Source: Candidatus Anammoxibacter sp. (GTDB lineage Bacteria > Planctomycetota > Brocadiia > Brocadiales > Anammoxibacteraceae). From it: DNA of 64,000 bases. Numbering within the stretch: position 1 is the first letter of the stretch; each line of letters starts with the position of its first letter. This document shows, piece after piece, positions 22,019 through 31,473 of this stretch. Both the position numbers and the translations under genes were made by a program. The stretch covers positions 1 to 64,000 of the forward strand of contig JAIQZQ010000043.1 of assembly GCA_021777105.1 (NCBI GenBank). The letters run 5' to 3'. The notes below the pieces were generated by a model, which was not told the origin of the DNA, searched no databases, and saw nothing but the letters and a program-made list of their open reading frames with translations.

Positions 22019-23159
22019 AATTTAGCAACCCAATTTTCTATATGACTAATAAGGAGATCAACAGTTTAAAGATAGCATCTCCTAAATTTTAAAATAGATT
22101 TAAATTTTGTTATTTTTAGCAAAATGTATAGAGTCTCTTAAAGATCCCCACCCCGGAAATGGATGTTATCTTTAAAACGAGATAAGTATATTATTGTCTT
22201 TTACGGCCATGTTTTTTTGAACATCACTCTAGAGATTATTCCCCGCGATAAGAATTCACATTGGGGTATACAAGCGACTAAGTGCTCATTATTTAAAAAT
22301 TATCAAAAAACTTAAAACAGAAATCTTTAATTATGATTCAATTATTTAATCCCACTCTATATGGCATTAAAATTTAGCGCTTAATTTGGCTGTTGTCTAC
22401 AAAAAATTAAAATAAAATATTAGCGTCAAATAAACAAGTGCATAGAGGCATGTATGACAATTTCTAAAAAAGCGGCTAAAACAGTTTCGTTGTTTACGTA
22501 AGGTGTTGATAATGAATGTGTTGGCGTTTGATAGGGACTATTATTGTAAAGGTGTTTACCTTGTGGTTGGCAATAGAAGGAGAGGGCAGGGCGCGGATCC
22601 TTAGGACTAAAAGCAGTTGGCAAAGAAGTGAGCAAATAAAGTTTTTATTTGCCACCTTTTGGGCTGGTTCAGGGAGTGATTCAAAGCATTTCCAGAATCT
22701 ATTTGTTGTTCTATGCATTAGAGTTCTTTCAAGCTTCCTTTTGCTTTTTCGTCAAGGGCTTCTTTAATTAAAAAATCGTGCGGCAACAATCCAATAAAGT
22801 AGCTTTGTTTTTATCCTCGGTAATATATTATGTTTTCAAGGGTTGGGCCGGATAGAGCCTAAACAGAGAGATATAAAATATTAGACCGCAAATTTCATTT
22901 GACGGTTATAAAATTAAAAGTAATAATAAACATACAAATCAACAAAGTTTTTACGATTATAAACATAATGCCGCATAGCCGCAATTGTAGATTTTAAATT
23001 TTAGATTTTGAATTTAAAGCAATCAATTAGTTTGTTATTAAGCCGTTCTAAGGTATTGAATTTTTGGCGCTTATAACTATTTTTTTAAAAAGAATTTACA
23101 AGCTAATAATATAAAGAGATCAATTTAATTTATTGATTCTGCCTAATGAGGTAACAGAT
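22019..23159. other. 1.1-kb gap without a supported gene
   Basis: AT-rich DNA with only short, composition-poor frames. It contains copy 4 of the 40-bp dispersed repeat (22252-22293) and a small AT hairpin (GCAAATAAA-GTT-TTTATTTGC, about 22634-22654). I see no attC-like site on the upstream side of the nuclease/propeller gene. Confidence 0.5.
22252..22293 (+). repeat. 40-bp dispersed repeat, copy 4 (diverged)
   Basis: AATTCACATTGGGGTATACA then AGCGACTAAGTGCTCATTAT, aligning with the copies at 4331, 27317 and 51156 over the CAC...AGTG(T/C)TCATT core. Confidence 0.45.
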
Positions 23160-23387
23160 ATGAATAAAGCTCTAAATATTTCTGAAATAAAGTTAAAATA
23201 TAAGTCGGAATGGATACTTGTAGAGAATCCACAGACTAATGAATTTCAAGAAGTGCAGAGCGGCGAAGTAAAATATCATAGCAAAGATAGAGATGAAGTA
23301 TATAGAAAAACAGTGGAACTGCGGCCTAAACGATTTGCGATGCTTTTTACAGGAACTATACCGAAAGATACGGCAATTGTGTTATAA
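23160..23387 (+). CDS. Small protein usually paired with an AA-clan aspartic protease
   Basis: Seventy-five residues starting at ATG 23160, 8 bases after GAGGT; an in-frame start at 23133 is less likely. Sequence blocks: ISEIKLKYKSEWILVENPQT, VQSGEVKYHSKDRDEVYRKT, LRPKRFAMLFTGTIPKDTAI. From memory, proteins with this text (EWILIxxPxT, HSKDRDEVYRK, YTGTIPxxTAIVL) are often followed by a small retropepsin-like aspartic protease. No such gene follows here. Whether the pair is a toxin-antitoxin module is not established. Confidence 0.6.
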   Translation: MNKALNISEIKLKYKSEWILVENPQTNEFQEVQSGEVKYHSKDRDEVYRKTVELRPKRFAMLFTGTIPKDTAIVL

Positions 23388-23499
23388 TCAGATCTTGAAA
23401 ACCGAACACTAAACGCTCACCCAGGTTCAGAGCTTAACAGGCCGGCAGAGAGAGAATGATAAATCTTAAAAATTCGGATTTAACTTCAAGTAGGAACTC

Positions 23500-23580
23500 T
23501 AATCCAAGACCTGTGACTCCCTCTTTATGCTAATTCAAAGACTTTCGGATTTCAGTTTTAGCTTTTGGATGATATTCAAC
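23500..23580 (-). pseudogene. RelE/ParE toxin N-terminal remnant
   Basis: Directly downstream of the antitoxin pseudogene the minus strand reads VEYHPKAKTEIRKSLN, a stop, then HKEGVTGL: the first helix of a ParE/RelE toxin (usual text VxYHPxAxxEIxESxxWYxERxxGL). Nothing of the catalytic half remains. Confidence 0.55.
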
Positions 23581-23833
23581 TTGTTTTTCCTTTACTTGGC
23601 CATAAATCTTTCCACATATCTTTGGCCGGCATCATTTTGATTTTACCTGTTTTTACCTCTTCGACTTTTAATCGAATTTCATGTCGTCTAACTGCATCTA
23701 AATCATTTTCCTTTGCAATAACTTCTTCATCTATATCGGTAATTATCCAGCAGACAAAACCTGGTTTTTATTGAATAGGCAATTGAGATATATCGTTTTT
23801 AAAATCTGCAATATTTATTAAATATTCCTCCAT
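23576..23833 (-). pseudogene. Addiction-module antitoxin (RelB/Unstab_antitox-like), nonsense codon
   Basis: From ATG at 23833 (GGAGG not present; weak context) the frame reads MEEYLINIADFKNDISQLPI, one in-frame TAA, then continues KPGFVCWIITDIDEEVIAKE, NDLDAVRRHEIRLKVEEVKT and GKIKMMPAKDMWKDLW to TGA. The second half has the addiction-module pattern (xxEIxRRLxExxxGxVKxIPAxEV). One base change turns an otherwise complete gene into two pieces. The toxin remnant follows with overlap. Confidence 0.65.
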
Positions 23834-24013
23834 TTTTTAATTTAATATATTTAAACATCAATATATTGGCCTCTTTAACCGGCAATTCAAGAAGTGAATG
23901 TAGTATAATTGTTTAGTGTCTTTTTCGTCTGATGGTATAATGATAGCTTTGTCAGCTTTAACATTTTTTATCTTATTTCCTTTAAACTGCGTAAATTACT
24001 GCTATTTAACTAT

Positions 24014-27000
24014 ATGGTATTTATATTAAGGCGTAAACATATCCCACTCTCTTTTCTCTTCGTGATCTTCTTCATGTCCTTAACAGGAGAGATCTTTGGT
24101 TCTATTAATGAAAAAGGAATTGCTACAGACACTTTAACGCCAGTCACGAAATCTTCTTCTGAAAGTCAAACAACATTCAGAATATTAACTGAAGAGTTTC
24201 CTCCATACAATTTCACCGACAATGGAAATATAAACGGCATTTCTACAGAGATTGTTCGCGCAATTATTAAAAAGATTGGTCATCCAGATAACCTAGAGGT
24301 TGTGCCGTGGTCGGAAGGGTATGATCTAATTCAGAAAGAGGACAATCTAATCCTTTTTTCAACAACAAGGTCTCCTATGCGTGAAGATCTTTTCAAATGG
24401 GTAGGTCCTTTGGTGCCGAACAACACCGTATTTTTTGCAAAGAAAGGTTCCGGTATTTCAATAAAAACCCTGGAAGATGCTAGAAATGTAAAAAATATTG
24501 GTGTTTATAAAGATGATTTTGGGGAGCTTTTATTAAAGAAGAAAGGATTCAGCAATCTTGATTCCGTTGTAGACAACAAGCTTAACCCTAAAAAACTGGC
24601 AGAGGGTAAAATAGACCTTTGGATCATGAATGAGCTCACAGGCAGACATATGGCAATGCAAGCCGGCCTTGCCGATAAGATCGAAAAAGTGTTTGAAGTG
24701 CAAAAAGATTACATGTACATAGCATTCAGCAAAAGCGCGCCGAATTCAGCAATTGAAGTTTGGCAAAAAGCGCTGGATGAAATAAGGGCTGACGGCACAT
24801 TTGCGCAGATTTTCAGCAAATGGATAATGTTCTCTTACAGTGAAGGACATAAATCGAACAAAAAACTATCATTTGATGAAAATAAATGGCTGGAAGACCA
24901 CCCTATTATAAAGGCTTCGTTTGATCCAAACTGGCCGCCTATTGAATGGGTTGATGAAAAAGGCAGCTATGTTGGATTGACTAAAGATTACAGCGACCTT
25001 ATACAAGAAAAGCTGGGAATAAAATTTGATATAGTCCTTTCAAAAGACTGGGCCGAAGTTATAGGCGGCGCTGAAAGCCGGGAAATAGACATGATAATAG
25101 CGGCGACTCAAACTAGAAGACGCGAGAATTTTCTGCTGTTTACTGAGCCATACTTAAAACTGCCTGCAGTGATTGTGGTTAATTCCGGAACAGGCGGTTC
25201 CGTCTCTGTTGACGACCTTAAGAATAAAAAGGTTTGTGTTGTTTCAGGCTTTTCAACCCATGAATTTTTAGAGCAAAATTATCCTGAAATAGACCTTGAT
25301 CCGGTTAGCGATACGTTAACCGGCCTGTTGAAGGTCTCATTCGGCAAAGCATATGCCATGGTCGCTAATATTGCAGTGACAACATATTACGCTGAAAAGG
25401 CTTTTATCTCCAACCTTAGGGTCGCCGGAGAATCAGGGTATGAGTTTAAACTGGCTTTTGCGTCTAGAAACGACTGGCCGGAGCTACACAGTATTCTTAA
25501 AAAAGGTTTGGCTTCTATTTCCGCAGCTGAAAGACAGGCTATTTTTCAAAAATGGGTGGCTCCAAAAGATGAATCCTGGAAACTAAGAAAAGAATTTATA
25601 ATCACTATCGCTATTGTAATTGGGGGGCTGTTTATAGGCGGCATCATATATTGGAATGCGACTCTCAAGAAAAAGGTTGAAAATAGAACCGCCGAGCTTT
25701 CCAAAAGCATGGAGAATGAGCGGCATTCCCGGCAGGCGCAAGACATGATTAACAAATTGCTTCAACTAAATTTTGAGCCGTTAACTTTAAATGAATTAAT
25801 GGATGGGGCTCTTAATGAAATATTCTCAATTCCATGGCAATCTTTTTATTCTAAAGGCTCTATTTGCCTGGCCGAAAAAAGAGATAAAAACCATAAGAAG
25901 AATTTAAAGCCGGATGCGATATCTCCGTTAACCAACAAATGCGCGAAATTAACAAAGGAAGATTGTATTTGCAATAGGAACGCTTCTTCGCATGAAACAA
26001 CTTTTGCCTGTGACGATAATCAAAAGTCTAACGGTTATTATACAGCGCCCATTACTTCCGGCAGGCGTCTTTTAGGCGTCCTGAATATTCGACTAAAAGA
26101 GAACTGCCGGCGCAGCCTGGATGAAGAAAAAATCTTGGGAACCGTAGCCCAGTCTTTAGCGGGTATTATTGAAAGATCAGTTACAGACAAAAAATTGTTG
26201 CAGGCAAAGGAGGCTGCTGAAGAAGGCGTCTTAATGAAAACAGGTTTAAGCGCATTATCTGATATTATGCACGGCAAACAAGATGTTGCTGAACTTGCCG
26301 ATAGCGTTATAAATTTTTTAACTGAATACTTAAAACTCCCGCTTGCCGCGTTCTTTGTTAAAGATAGCGAAGGCTCTCTTGCGCGCATGGCGGATTATGG
26401 ATATTTGCAAAAAGAGAAGCAGGAAAACTCATTTAAATTCGGCTCCGGCATAATTGGGCAGGCTGCCGTTAATAAAGAGCCGATTACAATCACAAATATT
26501 CCTGAATACGCAAAATTCGCTTTTGGTTTTGGTCGAAACTCTCCAGAGCTTATTTTTGTGTATCCGCTCATTTATAATGAACAAACAATAGGCGCGCTTG
26601 AACTTTGCGGTTTTAATGAATTTACTGAAAACCAGATGGATTGGATAAAGCAGGCCGCGCGATCAATAACCTTAGCATTGCAATCGGTTTTAATAATTGC
26701 TGATTTAAAAAAGACAATGTATATGGAGTGGAATGCGTCATATGATGTTGGAGTTGAGAAGTTTAACGAGCAACACAAGAAACTGTTTGCTTACACAAAC
26801 GCGCTGTTTAACACAATAAGCAAGGGGAAAAACAGAACGATAATGAATAAAGTCCTTGATAGTTTGACGAACTATACGGTTACTCATTTTAAAGAGGAAG
26901 AGGATGTTTTGCTTGAGCATAATTATCCATATTACGAAACTCAAAGAGATGAGCATCTTAAATTTGTGACAAAATTAAAAGAGATTCAAACAAAATTTAA

Positions 27001-27121
27001 CATAGAGCATAAAAACATTACATTTGAAACATTTATTTTCCTGGTCGATTGGCTTAAAAACCATATTGCTAAATTAGATAGAAGGTATACCGAATACCTT
27101 AACCAAAGAGGGGTATCTTAA
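24014..27121 (+). CDS. Receptor: two periplasmic binding domains, TM, two GAF domains, bacteriohemerythrin
   Basis: 1035 residues. Signal/TM at about 8-28; two amino-acid-type solute-binding domains (SBP_bac_3) at 54-275 and 297-518; a membrane helix at 527-547; a first GAF-like domain (about 585-725) holding Cys643, Cys651, Cys653 and Cys666; a second GAF (745-895) of the type shared with the kinases downstream; and a C-terminal bacteriohemerythrin (903-1033). Di-iron ligands His921, His958, Glu962, His981, His1017 and Asp1022 are present, but the seventh (usual HxxxH first His) is Gln977. There is no kinase, cyclase or methyl-accepting domain, so output must pass by protein contact or by the hemerythrin itself. 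Ligand binding outside and O2/NO or redox sensing inside are inferred. Confidence 0.88.
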   Translation: MVFILRRKHIPLSFLFVIFFMSLTGEIFGSINEKGIATDTLTPVTKSSSESQTTFRILTEEFPPYNFTDNGNINGISTEIVRAIIKKIGHPDNLEVVPWSEGYDLIQKEDNLILFSTTRSPMREDLFKWVGPLVPNNTVFFAKKGSGISIKTLEDARNVKNIGVYKDDFGELLLKKKGFSNLDSVVDNKLNPKKLAEGKIDLWIMNELTGRHMAMQAGLADKIEKVFEVQKDYMYIAFSKSAPNSAIEVWQKALDEIRADGTFAQIFSKWIMFSYSEGHKSNKKLSFDENKWLEDHPIIKASFDPNWPPIEWVDEKGSYVGLTKDYSDLIQEKLGIKFDIVLSKDWAEVIGGAESREIDMIIAATQTRRRENFLLFTEPYLKLPAVIVVNSGTGGSVSVDDLKNKKVCVVSGFSTHEFLEQNYPEIDLDPVSDTLTGLLKVSFGKAYAMVANIAVTTYYAEKAFISNLRVAGESGYEFKLAFASRNDWPELHSILKKGLASISAAERQAIFQKWVAPKDESWKLRKEFIITIAIVIGGLFIGGIIYWNATLKKKVENRTAELSKSMENERHSRQAQDMINKLLQLNFEPLTLNELMDGALNEIFSIPWQSFYSKGSICLAEKRDKNHKKNLKPDAISPLTNKCAKLTKEDCICNRNASSHETTFACDDNQKSNGYYTAPITSGRRLLGVLNIRLKENCRRSLDEEKILGTVAQSLAGIIERSVTDKKLLQAKEAAEEGVLMKTGLSALSDIMHGKQDVAELADSVINFLTEYLKLPLAAFFVKDSEGSLARMADYGYLQKEKQENSFKFGSGIIGQAAVNKEPITITNIPEYAKFAFGFGRNSPELIFVYPLIYNEQTIGALELCGFNEFTENQMDWIKQAARSITLALQSVLIIADLKKTMYMEWNASYDVGVEKFNEQHKKLFAYTNALFNTISKGKNRTIMNKVLDSLTNYTVTHFKEEEDVLLEHNYPYYETQRDEHLKFVTKLKEIQTKFNIEHKNITFETFIFLVDWLKNHIAKLDRRYTEYLNQRGVS

Positions 27122-27140
27122 GTTATAAGGAAGGCAACTA

Positions 27141-27411
27141 TTCAGCGTGATTTCTAATTTTTGAACTAATAGCTTGTAATAAAAGCGCATACAAGCATCC
27201 TTCCCCTTTAGAAAAGGGGGCGGGGGGATTTGAATATTTAAATTTTCATTTATTAATTTTTACTATAGGTATACATCTATTCGAATCTCCCTTACTCCCT
27301 CTTTGGCCCCCTGGGCATAATTTTCACTAGAGCAGGCAAGCTGCTCAGTGTTCATTTACCAAAGAGGGATATCTAATGTATTATTCTGTTTTACTTTGAA
27401 ATCACGCTGAA
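27141..27411. mobile_element. MITE-like element with perfect 14-bp terminal repeats
   Basis: TTCAGCGTGATTTC at 27141-27154 and its exact complement at 27398-27411 bound 271 bp filling the gap between two signalling genes. Inside are a CCCCTTT-AGAA-AAGGGG hairpin (about 27203-27220) and copy 2 of the 40-bp dispersed repeat (27317-27359). No coding potential. Confidence 0.6.
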
Positions 27412-27431
27412 GAATTACTAAGGAAGTCTCA

Positions 27432-30400
27432 ATGAGAAAGACAAGAATCTGGAAAAAAATATTTATATTTGTTTTAAGCGTCGCCATGTCTGCCATTGGC
27501 TTAACCGGGTACTGGGGATATCTTAAGGCGAGCAAGTCGCTGGAAAAAGGGGCGTTGTCGCATCTTATTTCAATTCGTGATAATAAAAGATACCAGATTG
27601 AACAATACTTTGATGAAAGATTATCGGACGCTAAATTATTAGCTTCATCCTCATTTTATAGGAGATATCTAAAGAGAATTGCCGTATTCAATAAGAACAG
27701 CAAAAAAAATGATATTTTAAAAGAGATTAATGATGAGTTTAATTTGCATTTTGAGAAAGAGGGCAAAGAGTATTTAGAAAAAATGGGGGTTTATGATATT
27801 TTCATAATTGATCTGCAAGGGAACATACTCCAAACAGTTCTTAAAGAAGACGATTTTGGAACAAACCTTATTACCGGCAAATATAAAGACTCTGCTTTGG
27901 CTTATGCGTTTATTAACGGACTGAAAAAGCCGTCAATATCTGATATTGAATTTTATGGCGCATCCTATGGCGAAGCCGGCGGCTTTTTTGCGGCTCCAAT
28001 AAAAGATGAGAATGGAAAAGCTTTAGGCGTTTTTGCCAGTCAGATAATAATGACCGAAATAAACAAGATTATGCAGGAACGCAGCGGTCTGGGTGAAACA
28101 GGCGAAACTTTCTTAGTTGGTTCCGACCTTCTGCTTAGATCGGATTCCCGCTTCTATGATGAACCTACAACTTTAAAAAGAAAAATAGACCGCGAGGCTC
28201 CAAGAAGGGCAATTAGCGGCAAAGTAGGCACGATGTGGCTGTTGGATTATCGCGACATCCCTGTCTTAAACGCATACACGCCGGTAAACATCCCCGGATT
28301 AACATGGGGTTTAATAGCAAAGATAGATGAAGCCGAAGCCCTTGCGTCGGTTTACCATTTTAGCTGGATGGTTATAGTAGGAGCGGCATTTATGGCCGTA
28401 ATTGTATTTTTCATCACTTATATTTTTACAAAAAGAATAACAACTCCCATTAATATTTTGAGCGAGAAGTTGCGGGAGGTTGCGAAAACCGGAAGTTATG
28501 ATCAACATTTAACTATAAACTCTAATGATGAGATTGGATTCCTTGTGGAATCGTTTAACACGATGAGTTCTGAAATAAATCATCACACAATTGAGCTTCA
28601 AAAAAACCATAACCGGCTTGAATCCAGCGTTAATGAGAGAACTAATGAATTAAAGCTAGCCAAAGACGAGGCGGAAAAGGGCGCGCGTTTAAAAACAGGA
28701 TTAAATGAATTAAGCGGCGCTATGGAGAATGCGCGCAACATAGATGTTCTTGCAAATAATATTATCAATTTCATAGCTAAGTTTTTCGGGTTTCAATTAG
28801 CCGCGTTTTTTATTATTGATAATCAGAATATGATAAAACGCGCGGCGAGTTATGGATATTTTGAAGACGGCAATTATCCTGAATCGTTTGAAATGGGCAA
28901 AGGTTTAGTGGGGCAGTGCGCAAAAGATATGAAACCTATAATTGTTAATAATATTCCTGAGTATGCCATGGTTATGCTGGGATTTGGAGCGGCTCCTCCA
29001 AAATCCGTCCTTGTATATCCTGTTATTTATAAAAATGAAACTCTTGGAGCTCTGGAATTTGCCGCTTTTAAGGATTTTGATGATATTGAAATTAAATGGA
29101 TAGAACAAGCCGCCAAATCCATAGGCGCTGTTCTTCGAACCATACTGGATTTAGATGAGATAAAAGAGAATGAGAAACTACTTCGTGAAAATGAAGATAA
29201 ACTTAAAATAGCAAAACATGAAGCAGAGGCGGCAACAAGGGCAAAAAGCGACTTTCTGGCAAACATGAGTCATGAAATACGCACGCCGATGAATGCTATA
29301 ATCGGTTTGTCACACCTTGCAATACAAACTGATTTAACGCCGAAGCAGCATGATTATTTAAAGAAAATCGACTCTTCCGCAAACTCTTTATTGGGAATAA
29401 TTAATGACATTCTTGATTTCTCTAAAATTGAAGCAGGCAAGCTGGACATTGAGGTAATTGACTTTAATCTTGAGGAGGTATTTGACAATATTTCCAATAT
29501 GATATCAGTTAAGGCGCATGAGAAAGGGCTTGAGATAATTTTTGCGATTGAGGAGAGTGTTCCGCCTAATTTGGTTGGCGATCCATTAAGGTTAAGTCAA
29601 ATAATTATTAACCTGTCAAATAATGCCGTTAAATTTACCGAAACGGGAGAAGTGGCTGTAAAAGCTAAACTTGTTGACAAAAATGAAGATGCGGCAACAG
29701 TGCAATTCTCAGTGACCGATACCGGCATAGGGCTTAATGATGAACAAAAATCAAAACTGTTCCAATCCTTCAGCCAGGCGGACATGTCCACATCCAGAAA
29801 ATATGGAGGCACCGGCCTCGGGCTTGCAATCAGCAAAAAACTTGTGGAAATGATGGGCGGCAAAATATGGGTAGAGAGTGAAACCGGCAAAGGATCTGTT
29901 TTTATTTTTACAGCAAATTTCCCCATTTCCACGGTTAAGGAGACTATAGCTCTTAAACCTTCAATTGATTTAAAAGGCATGCGTGTGCTTGTGGTTGATG
30001 ATAACAAGACTTCACTGGAAATGCTCCAAGATATACTTAACTCATTTACTTTTAAAACCGATATCGCTGAATCCGGAGAAAAGGCGTTGGAATGCGCCGA
30101 AGCCGCGTCAAATAAGAATGAGCCTTATGATTTAATATTAATGGATTGGAAAATGCCGGGCATGAATGGTTTAGAGGTTTCGCGCCGAATCAAAGATGAC
30201 AAAAACCTTGATAAAATTCCAACTATTATTATGGTCACGGCTTATGGAAGGGAAGAGGTTAAAAATGGAGCTGAGGAGATCGGGATAGAAGGATTCCTGG
30301 TAAAACCTGTAAGCAAGTCTGTGCTGTTTAACACAATTATGGATCTATTCGGCAAAGAGAGATCATATAAACCAAAGTCACAGGTTACTCAGGCGCATGA

Positions 30401-31472
30401 ATCAGAAGATGTAAAGAAGATTGCCGGCGCAAAAATACTGCTTGTTGAAGATAATGAGATTAACCAGCAGGTGGCAAAAGAGATTCTTGAGATGGCGGGC
30501 CTTGTTGTGGAGATTGCTGAAAACGGCAAAGAAGCAGTAGAGAATATCGCCAAATCAAATTATGAGCTTGTTTTAATGGATATTCAAATGCCGGTGATGG
30601 ATGGATATGAGGCTACTAAGGAGATTCGAAAAAACAAAGCGTTTGCCGGGTTGCCGATAATTGCCATGACGGCGAATGTTATGGCCGGCGATATAGAAAA
30701 AGCTATTAGCTCCGGCATGGATGGTCATGTGAGCAAGCCCATAAAGCCCAGTCAACTTTTTGAAGCGCTCATTAAATGGATAAAACCAAGGGAACAAAAA
30801 ATAGCCGGCGCGATTAAAACAGAACAACCCGTGGTTCAACCCGATGAAAAAGATGAAATGCCTGAAATGCCGCATATAGACACTGAAACCGGGATTGCGC
30901 GGGTTGGGGGAAACAGGAAATTATATAAAAATCTGCTTGTTAAATTTTATAACGATTATCAATCCTCGGCAACGGAGATTAAAGCGCTTTTAGACTCAGG
31001 CAAAAGGAGCGACGCGGAAAGATACGCGCATACGGTAAAAGGAATAGCGGGCAATATCGGCGCGGACGAATTGCAGGCCTGCGCAGGCTCTATAGAGAAA
31101 AGCATTCGCGATAACGTTAATGATAATTTTATAAACGATATGGAGCTATTTGAGAATCATTTAAAAAATGTATTTGAATCAATTGCAAAAATTGCGCCGG
31201 CGGGGCAGGATAACGCAATCGGCAATAAGGATGCTGTAGATGCGGACACAAAGACGTTGATTGATCTAATGTTAAAACTTGAGCCTGTAGTGGCTACACG
31301 CAAACCTAAGAATTGCAAACCAATACTTGAAGAGATAAGCGAATTTGCCTGGCCTGACACGGTTATTAACAATGTTAAAGAATTGGACAGCCGAATCCGT
31401 CAATATAAATTTAAAGATGCCGCTGTTTTAATTGAACTAATAATCAGAAAGCTTAATGAAGAGGCTGTGTAA
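27432..31472 (+). CDS. Hybrid histidine kinase, dCache-HAMP-GAF-HisKA-HATPase-REC-REC-Hpt
   Basis: 1346 residues. TM1 about 10-30; a large periplasmic double-Cache-like sensor 33-308 ([50 protein letters not shown]); TM2 311-334; HAMP to about 385; GAF 420-572; HisKA with phospho-His614 in MSHEIRTP; HATPase with NNAVKF, DTGIG and GGTGLGL; receiver 1 with Asp905 (LMDWKMPG); receiver 2 with Asp1050 (LMDIQMP); Hpt with His1200 ([13 protein letters not shown]). A 70-residue tail (about 1277-1346) recurs in all four kinases. It is a complete BarA/TorS-type phosphorelay protein. Good ribosome-binding site AAGGAAG. The next kinase gene begins just after the stop, so they form one unit. Confidence 0.93.
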   Translation: MRKTRIWKKIFIFVLSVAMSAIGLTGYWGYLKASKSLEKGALSHLISIRDNKRYQIEQYFDERLSDAKLLASSSFYRRYLKRIAVFNKNSKKNDILKEINDEFNLHFEKEGKEYLEKMGVYDIFIIDLQGNILQTVLKEDDFGTNLITGKYKDSALAYAFINGLKKPSISDIEFYGASYGEAGGFFAAPIKDENGKALGVFASQIIMTEINKIMQERSGLGETGETFLVGSDLLLRSDSRFYDEPTTLKRKIDREAPRRAISGKVGTMWLLDYRDIPVLNAYTPVNIPGLTWGLIAKIDEAEALASVYHFSWMVIVGAAFMAVIVFFITYIFTKRITTPINILSEKLREVAKTGSYDQHLTINSNDEIGFLVESFNTMSSEINHHTIELQKNHNRLESSVNERTNELKLAKDEAEKGARLKTGLNELSGAMENARNIDVLANNIINFIAKFFGFQLAAFFIIDNQNMIKRAASYGYFEDGNYPESFEMGKGLVGQCAKDMKPIIVNNIPEYAMVMLGFGAAPPKSVLVYPVIYKNETLGALEFAAFKDFDDIEIKWIEQAAKSIGAVLRTILDLDEIKENEKLLRENEDKLKIAKHEAEAATRAKSDFLANMSHEIRTPMNAIIGLSHLAIQTDLTPKQHDYLKKIDSSANSLLGIINDILDFSKIEAGKLDIEVIDFNLEEVFDNISNMISVKAHEKGLEIIFAIEESVPPNLVGDPLRLSQIIINLSNNAVKFTETGEVAVKAKLVDKNEDAATVQFSVTDTGIGLNDEQKSKLFQSFSQADMSTSRKYGGTGLGLAISKKLVEMMGGKIWVESETGKGSVFIFTANFPISTVKETIALKPSIDLKGMRVLVVDDNKTSLEMLQDILNSFTFKTDIAESGEKALECAEAASNKNEPYDLILMDWKMPGMNGLEVSRRIKDDKNLDKIPTIIMVTAYGREEVKNGAEEIGIEGFLVKPVSKSVLFNTIMDLFGKERSYKPKSQVTQAHESEDVKKIAGAKILLVEDNEINQQVAKEILEMAGLVVEIAENGKEAVENIAKSNYELVLMDIQMPVMDGYEATKEIRKNKAFAGLPIIAMTANVMAGDIEKAISSGMDGHVSKPIKPSQLFEALIKWIKPREQKIAGAIKTEQPVVQPDEKDEMPEMPHIDTETGIARVGGNRKLYKNLLVKFYNDYQSSATEIKALLDSGKRSDAERYAHTVKGIAGNIGADELQACAGSIEKSIRDNVNDNFINDMELFENHLKNVFESIAKIAPAGQDNAIGNKDAVDADTKTLIDLMLKLEPVVATRKPKNCKPILEEISEFAWPDTVINNVKELDSRIRQYKFKDAAVLIELIIRKLNEEAV

Positions 31473-31473
31473 G

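Noticed and set aside
22426-22767. Overlapping frames on both strands in the 1.1-kb gap
   Set aside because: Both are short, lack starts with binding sites and show low-complexity, non-protein-like composition.
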